Assembly (NCBI RefSeq): GCF_009870825.1
Contig: NZ_WTWY01000002.1
Coordinates: forward strand, 558,001-622,000
Source of the DNA: Paenibacillus sp. USDA918EY
Lineage (GTDB): Bacteria > Bacillota > Bacilli > Paenibacillales > Paenibacillaceae
DNA: 64,000 bases
Direction: 5' to 3'
Part shown: positions 60,539 to 64,000 of the stretch, one piece after another
Layout of the letters: every line of letters starts with the position of its first letter
How positions within the stretch are numbered: the first letter of the stretch is position 1
Translations under genes and position numbers: made by a program
Notes under the pieces: generated by a model
Databases searched by the model: none
The model's input: the letters and a program-made list of their open reading frames with translations, nothing else
What the model was told of the DNA's origin: nothing

Positions 60539-61368
60539 AGCGTTCCCCATTTCGCTTGCAGAACCTGTTCAAATACGTCACGCTTCTCATCGGCGTTTTT
60601 GTCGTGTTATTTCCGCCGTATGTCGTCATCGTGAATGCATTCAAATCGAAGGATGAGTTCAACGCCAGCAGTTCCATCTCCCTGCCCCACAGCTTTTTCA
60701 ATTTCGAAAATTTCAACATCGTGTTTGAACGCGGCGGACTGCTCAGCGGCTTCGGCAACATCCTATTGATCATCATCGTTTCCCTTGCCCTGAATATTTT
60801 GTTCGGCACCATGGTCGCCTACGCACTCGGCCGCTTCTCCTTCAAGCTGAAGCCCGTCGTGTTCGGCGCCTACCTGATCGCTACCATCATACCGAGCATT
60901 ACGACCCAGGTCGCCACCTTCGGCATCATCAAAGGCCTGGGACTGTACAATACGCTGGCCGCGCCCATTGTGCTGTACATCGGAGCAGACGTGATCCAGA
61001 TCATTTTGTACCTGCAGTTTATCCGAAACATCCCGTACGATTTGGACGAAAGCGCCATGGTGGAAGGAGCCTCCCTGTTCAAAATCTATCGGTCCATCAT
61101 TTTTCCGCTCCTGACGCCGGCAACCGCCACGCTGGTCATTCTGAAAACGATCAGCATCTATAACGATATGTACATTCCGTATCTCTACATGCCGAAGCAA
61201 AGCTTGGGCGTCGTAACGACCGTCCTGATGCGGTTTCAGGGGGTCAACACGGCGGACTGGAACTTGATCTGCGCAGCCATTTTGCTTATTTTGCTGCCGA
61301 CGGTCATATTGTACATTTTCCTTCAGCGGTATATCTTTGAAGGAGTCACCAGCGGCGCGGTGAAATAA
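60535..61368 (+). CDS. CUT1 sugar ABC permease, MalG type
   Basis: A 277-residue membrane subunit, partner of the preceding permease. The first helix TLLIGVFVVLFPPYVVIVNA is followed by SKDEFNASSSISLP. The EAA-loop counterpart is DESAMVEGASLFKIYRSIIF. The C-terminus ends EGVTSGAVK, typical for MalG. It is coupled to the previous gene by ATGA. No ATPase gene follows; the next gene is a kinase. A shared MsmX-type ATPase encoded elsewhere is expected. Confidence 0.93.
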   Translation: MKRSPFRLQNLFKYVTLLIGVFVVLFPPYVVIVNAFKSKDEFNASSSISLPHSFFNFENFNIVFERGGLLSGFGNILLIIIVSLALNILFGTMVAYALGRFSFKLKPVVFGAYLIATIIPSITTQVATFGIIKGLGLYNTLAAPIVLYIGADVIQIILYLQFIRNIPYDLDESAMVEGASLFKIYRSIIFPLLTPATATLVILKTISIYNDMYIPYLYMPKQSLGVVTTVLMRFQGVNTADWNLICAAILLILLPTVILYIFLQRYIFEGVTSGAVK

Positions 61369-61394
61369 ACCAAAACATCAGGGGGAGAACTCGC

Positions 61395-63200
61395 ATGACA
61401 CGTTGGATCGGCCGGACGATGCGCAAGGGATGGGTTTTTCTTGCCAATCTTTCTTTGGAGAAAAAACTGATTCTTATTTTCGTTTTTCTGCTGTCGCTGC
61501 CCATCACCTACGTGAGCTATCTTTCGGCGCGTTCCACCTTCGATTCGGTTCTGCAAAACGCCACGAACAACGCGATCCAGATGGCCGGCAACGCGTCGAA
61601 CACGACCGACAGGTACGTGGCCGACCTGAAGCGTTCGACCGCCCTTCCCCTCTACAATTCGGACGTCCAATATTATTTGGAGCAGGAGACGACCGATTGG
61701 GGAAAAAACGTCGCCATGGGGATGTTCCTCAGCTATTTGAGCCACACCAAAAAAGAGATCGCCGCCGTCTATCTGGTCGACCGGTATGATCATATCTTTT
61801 TCGACAAAAGGCCGGATATCACGGAACTGTCCACGACGGATCAGCTGGGCACTTGGAAAAGGCTCGTCGGCCAACAGTCGGGGGCGCATCCCATTCTCAT
61901 GGGAAGACATTCGATCCAGGTGAACGGCAACAAGCAAAAGGCCGTATTCAGCGTGCTGCGCACGGTCAAATCGGCGAGCACGCTTCAGGACATCGGGATC
62001 ATCGTGTTCGACATCGACATCGAGCTCTTCAAAGACATCGCGGAGCCGATGGACCGGGTCACCCAAGGCTCCTCCTTAATCCTCGACGATCAGGGAAAGC
62101 TGGTGTATGCCAGCGGAGATCCCGGGACCGTCAGCGCGCGGCAATCGGATCTGATGTCGCTGAGGAAAGGACGGCACACCGGATATTTCGAATCGGAGAT
62201 CGATGGAAAGCGCTATTTGACCGTTTTTGTGGTGTCGGAACAGACGGGATGGACCACTTCGGTTTCGATTCCCCTGGCCAAAATTTTGTACAAGGTCAAG
62301 CAAAACAGCACCACGCTGATCGTCACCACGCTGCTGCTGCTTTGCATCGCCCTGATTGCCGCCACCTTTTTCTCGCATGCGCTGACCAAGCCGCTAAAAT
62401 CGATGGTCCGTTATATGAGACAGGTGCAGCACGGGAATTTGAACGTTTGGATCACCACCCGGTACGAGGACGAGATCGGCATGCTCGGAAGCCATTTTAA
62501 CCGGATGATTGTGCGGGTCAAAGAATTGCTGAACGAAATCAAAGCCACGGAAAAACGGAAGCAACTGGCCGACATGCGGGCGCTGCAAAGCCAGATCAAC
62601 CCTCATTTCATTTACAATACGTTGGAGTCGATCCGCATGCTGGCGGAAATCAACGATGATCCGCAGGTGGCCAAGCTTACTTATCTGCTCGGCATCCAGC
62701 TGCGTTACAGCATCGTCCGGAGCGAAGAAACGGTGACCATAGCCCAGGAGCTTGAGCATGTCCAACATTATTTCGACCTGCTGGCCATTCGGTTCCCGGG
62801 CAAATTCAAGCTTACGATCGATGTTCCCGAAGCGTTTCGCGGTCTTCCGGTATTGAAGCTGATCTTTCAGCCCATCGTCGAAAACGCCGTGTTCCACGGG
62901 CTGGAGCGCAAGCCGGGGACGGGCACGGTCGCCATTGACGCATGGAAGGAACACGAGCACGTCATATTCCGGGTCCAGGACGACGGCGTCGGAATGGACG
63001 GACAAAAATTGCTGGCGCTGAATGCCAGCTTGAGAGAGACGGATGGCGGCGGGACGTTCGGAATCGGCATCCATAACGTCAACGAGCGAATCCGGCTGCA
63101 TTACGGCCACGGATGCGGCCTGCAGGTTTACAGCGAACCGGGGTCCGGAACCAGCGTCTTGATCAGGATCAAGGAAAACCTGCCCGATGACAGGGAATGA
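61395..63200 (+). CDS. YesM-type sensor histidine kinase
   Basis: A 601-residue membrane kinase. Helix 1 (about 22-42; LILIFVFLLSLPITYVSYLS), a Cache-like extracellular domain of about 250 residues, helix 2 (about 300-325; TLIVTTLLLLCIALIAATFF), HAMP, then the phospho-acceptor motif INPHFIYNTLESIRM with His404. The ATPase domain has QPIVENAVFHGLERKPGTG, DDGVGMDGQKL and FGIGIHNVNERIRL. It lies 26 bp after the permease gene and directly before a response regulator. It should sense the sugar or its binding protein. Confidence 0.93.
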   Translation: MTRWIGRTMRKGWVFLANLSLEKKLILIFVFLLSLPITYVSYLSARSTFDSVLQNATNNAIQMAGNASNTTDRYVADLKRSTALPLYNSDVQYYLEQETTDWGKNVAMGMFLSYLSHTKKEIAAVYLVDRYDHIFFDKRPDITELSTTDQLGTWKRLVGQQSGAHPILMGRHSIQVNGNKQKAVFSVLRTVKSASTLQDIGIIVFDIDIELFKDIAEPMDRVTQGSSLILDDQGKLVYASGDPGTVSARQSDLMSLRKGRHTGYFESEIDGKRYLTVFVVSEQTGWTTSVSIPLAKILYKVKQNSTTLIVTTLLLLCIALIAATFFSHALTKPLKSMVRYMRQVQHGNLNVWITTRYEDEIGMLGSHFNRMIVRVKELLNEIKATEKRKQLADMRALQSQINPHFIYNTLESIRMLAEINDDPQVAKLTYLLGIQLRYSIVRSEETVTIAQELEHVQHYFDLLAIRFPGKFKLTIDVPEAFRGLPVLKLIFQPIVENAVFHGLERKPGTGTVAIDAWKEHEHVIFRVQDDGVGMDGQKLLALNASLRETDGGGTFGIGIHNVNERIRLHYGHGCGLQVYSEPGSGTSVLIRIKENLPDDRE

Positions 63201-63236
63201 TCAACCGTTTTCGAGAAGAAAGGAGGGCGAAGCCGC

Positions 63237-64000
63237 TTGCTTAACATCATGATCGTGGACGATGAAATGCTCATTCGCGAAGGCCTGGCCAAAATCATCG
63301 GCAAGGAAAGTCCTTGCTTTCGGGTGGTCGGCCAATTCCCGGACGGAGAAGATGCGCTTCGGCATCTTCCGGAACTCGAGGTCGATGTGGTCATTACGGA
63401 CATCCGGATGCCTGTCATTGACGGCCTTGAGCTGATCAAAAGCTTGCGGGCGACCCATCCCCATATTCGTTCCATCCTGATGAGCGGATTTACGGAATTC
63501 GAATATGCCCGGGAAGCCATTCGGGTCTCCGCCGTCGATTATCTGCTCAAGCCGATCAACAAGGAGCAGCTGTTTGAACTGCTTTACCGGCTGCACGACG
63601 AACAGGAAACGTCCAGGGAAAAAGAGGCGCTTCACCGTCAAAGGCTGATCCACACCTGTCTTCATAGCGAAGCCGTCGCGGAATATGTGTGGGAGGAGCT
63701 CTCGCTTCCCCGGCCTTATTTTGTGGCGTTCGTCCAGAGAGCTGGCACGGAGGAATCGGAGCACACGCAGGAATGCGGCCGAAGTTTGGACAACTTTGAC
63801 CCGGAATGGTTATTCGATCGGCTTGCCGTTCAACACCGGCTGCAGGTCTTTATTTTTTATTTCGCCGAAGCTCCCGGAGCGGAAGCCGTCCATCGGATCG
63901 GCAAGCTTCTGACGGGCGATGCGTTCCATGGCGGGACCGATGGCCGGGTACTTGCGGGTTCCAGCAACGTCTACAATGACGCCAAAAAACTCAAGGCAGC
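63237..64000 (+). CDS. YesN-type response regulator, 3' end outside the window
   Basis: A partial gene of at least 254 codons, open to the window end. The receiver domain reads IMIVDDEMLIREGLAKIIG, with phospho-acceptor Asp55 in VVITDIRMPVIDGLELIKSL and Lys in VDYLLKPINKEQLFELL. The start is TTG at 63237 with GGAGG 10 bases upstream; ATG at 63249 would cut the first strand. By analogy with the partner operon at 17.6 kb an AraC helix-turn-helix should lie beyond the window, but it cannot be seen. It pairs with the preceding kinase. Confidence 0.9.
   Translation, partial: MLNIMIVDDEMLIREGLAKIIGKESPCFRVVGQFPDGEDALRHLPELEVDVVITDIRMPVIDGLELIKSLRATHPHIRSILMSGFTEFEYAREAIRVSAVDYLLKPINKEQLFELLYRLHDEQETSREKEALHRQRLIHTCLHSEAVAEYVWEELSLPRPYFVAFVQRAGTEESEHTQECGRSLDNFDPEWLFDRLAVQHRLQVFIFYFAEAPGAEAVHRIGKLLTGDAFHGGTDGRVLAGSSNVYNDAKKLKA

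Noticed and set aside
1-64000. CRISPR arrays, tRNA and rRNA genes, phage genes
   Set aside because: No regularly spaced repeats, cloverleaf-type sequences, rRNA signatures or phage structural genes were noticed in reading the window. A covariance-model scan was not possible.

Overview
The window looks like chromosomal DNA of a Paenibacillus-type Firmicute. The sequence-level reasons are strong AGGAGG-type ribosome binding sites before nearly every gene, an S-layer-anchored (SLH) chitinase, CcpA-type cre boxes, YesM/YesN two-component systems beside CUT1 sugar ABC transporters that lack their own ATPase, and a high density of carbohydrate-active enzymes. No rRNA, tRNA, CRISPR array, phage module or complete insertion sequence was seen. 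Most of the window is moderately GC-rich. Two stretches, about 32.76-34.1 kb and about 44.0-45.2 kb, are clearly AT-richer and look acquired.

Layout. 0.4-4.5 kb: a divergent SRPBCC/AraC pair, a small membrane protein, a PAS histidine kinase and an alkyltransferase-like DNA repair protein. 4.6-11.4 kb: a chitin block made of an SLH-anchored chitinase with two GH18 domains and a secreted CBM-FnIII-GH18 chitinase, plus a palindromic MITE-like element and a pair of about 43-bp direct repeats. 11.4-14.2 kb: a LysE exporter under a divergent MocR-type regulator, and msrA. 14.3-21.1 kb: a minus-strand operon of histidine kinase, response regulator, sugar-binding lipoprotein and two permeases, with a cre box on its -35 region. 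21.1-26.4 kb: membrane or secreted hypotheticals, threonine aldolase, and an OmpR-type two-component system. 26.5-32.6 kb: ChbG/YdjC deacetylase, GPH sugar symporter and a large secreted GH20 enzyme. 32.6-38 kb: an IS3 remnant abutting an AT-rich S41 protease, a CE7 esterase, a Tyr/Pro- and Gly-rich repeat protein, and an NADH oxidase with redox-type operators. 38.3-43.9 kb: a CPBP protease and MerR regulator behind a MerR-type long-spacer promoter, AraC, proline dehydrogenase, and a GH123-like hexosaminidase. 44.4-50.5 kb: an AT-rich secreted protein with a small membrane protein, then a three-gene operon of two zinc-ribbon ABC exporters flanking a DUF1854 protein. 50.7-53.9 kb: pentose-phosphate genes zwf, gnd and tal. 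54.2-57.8 kb: HxlR regulator, DsrE-like protein, EamA transporter with divergent LysR regulator, uridine kinase. 58.1-64 kb: a second CUT1 ABC plus YesM/YesN operon, cre-controlled and cut by the window end.

How the genes fit together. Extracellular GH18, GH20, GH123 and CE7 enzymes would release N-acetylated sugars and deacetylated oligosaccharides. A GPH symporter, two ABC importers and an intracellular ChbG-type deacetylase could take these up and process them. The two YesMN pairs and CcpA sites suggest induction by extracellular sugar and repression by preferred carbon sources. The least understood items are the DUF1854/zinc-ribbon ABC pair, the structural repeat protein at 35.5 kb, the direct repeats around the second chitinase, and the small membrane proteins found outside long reading frames.
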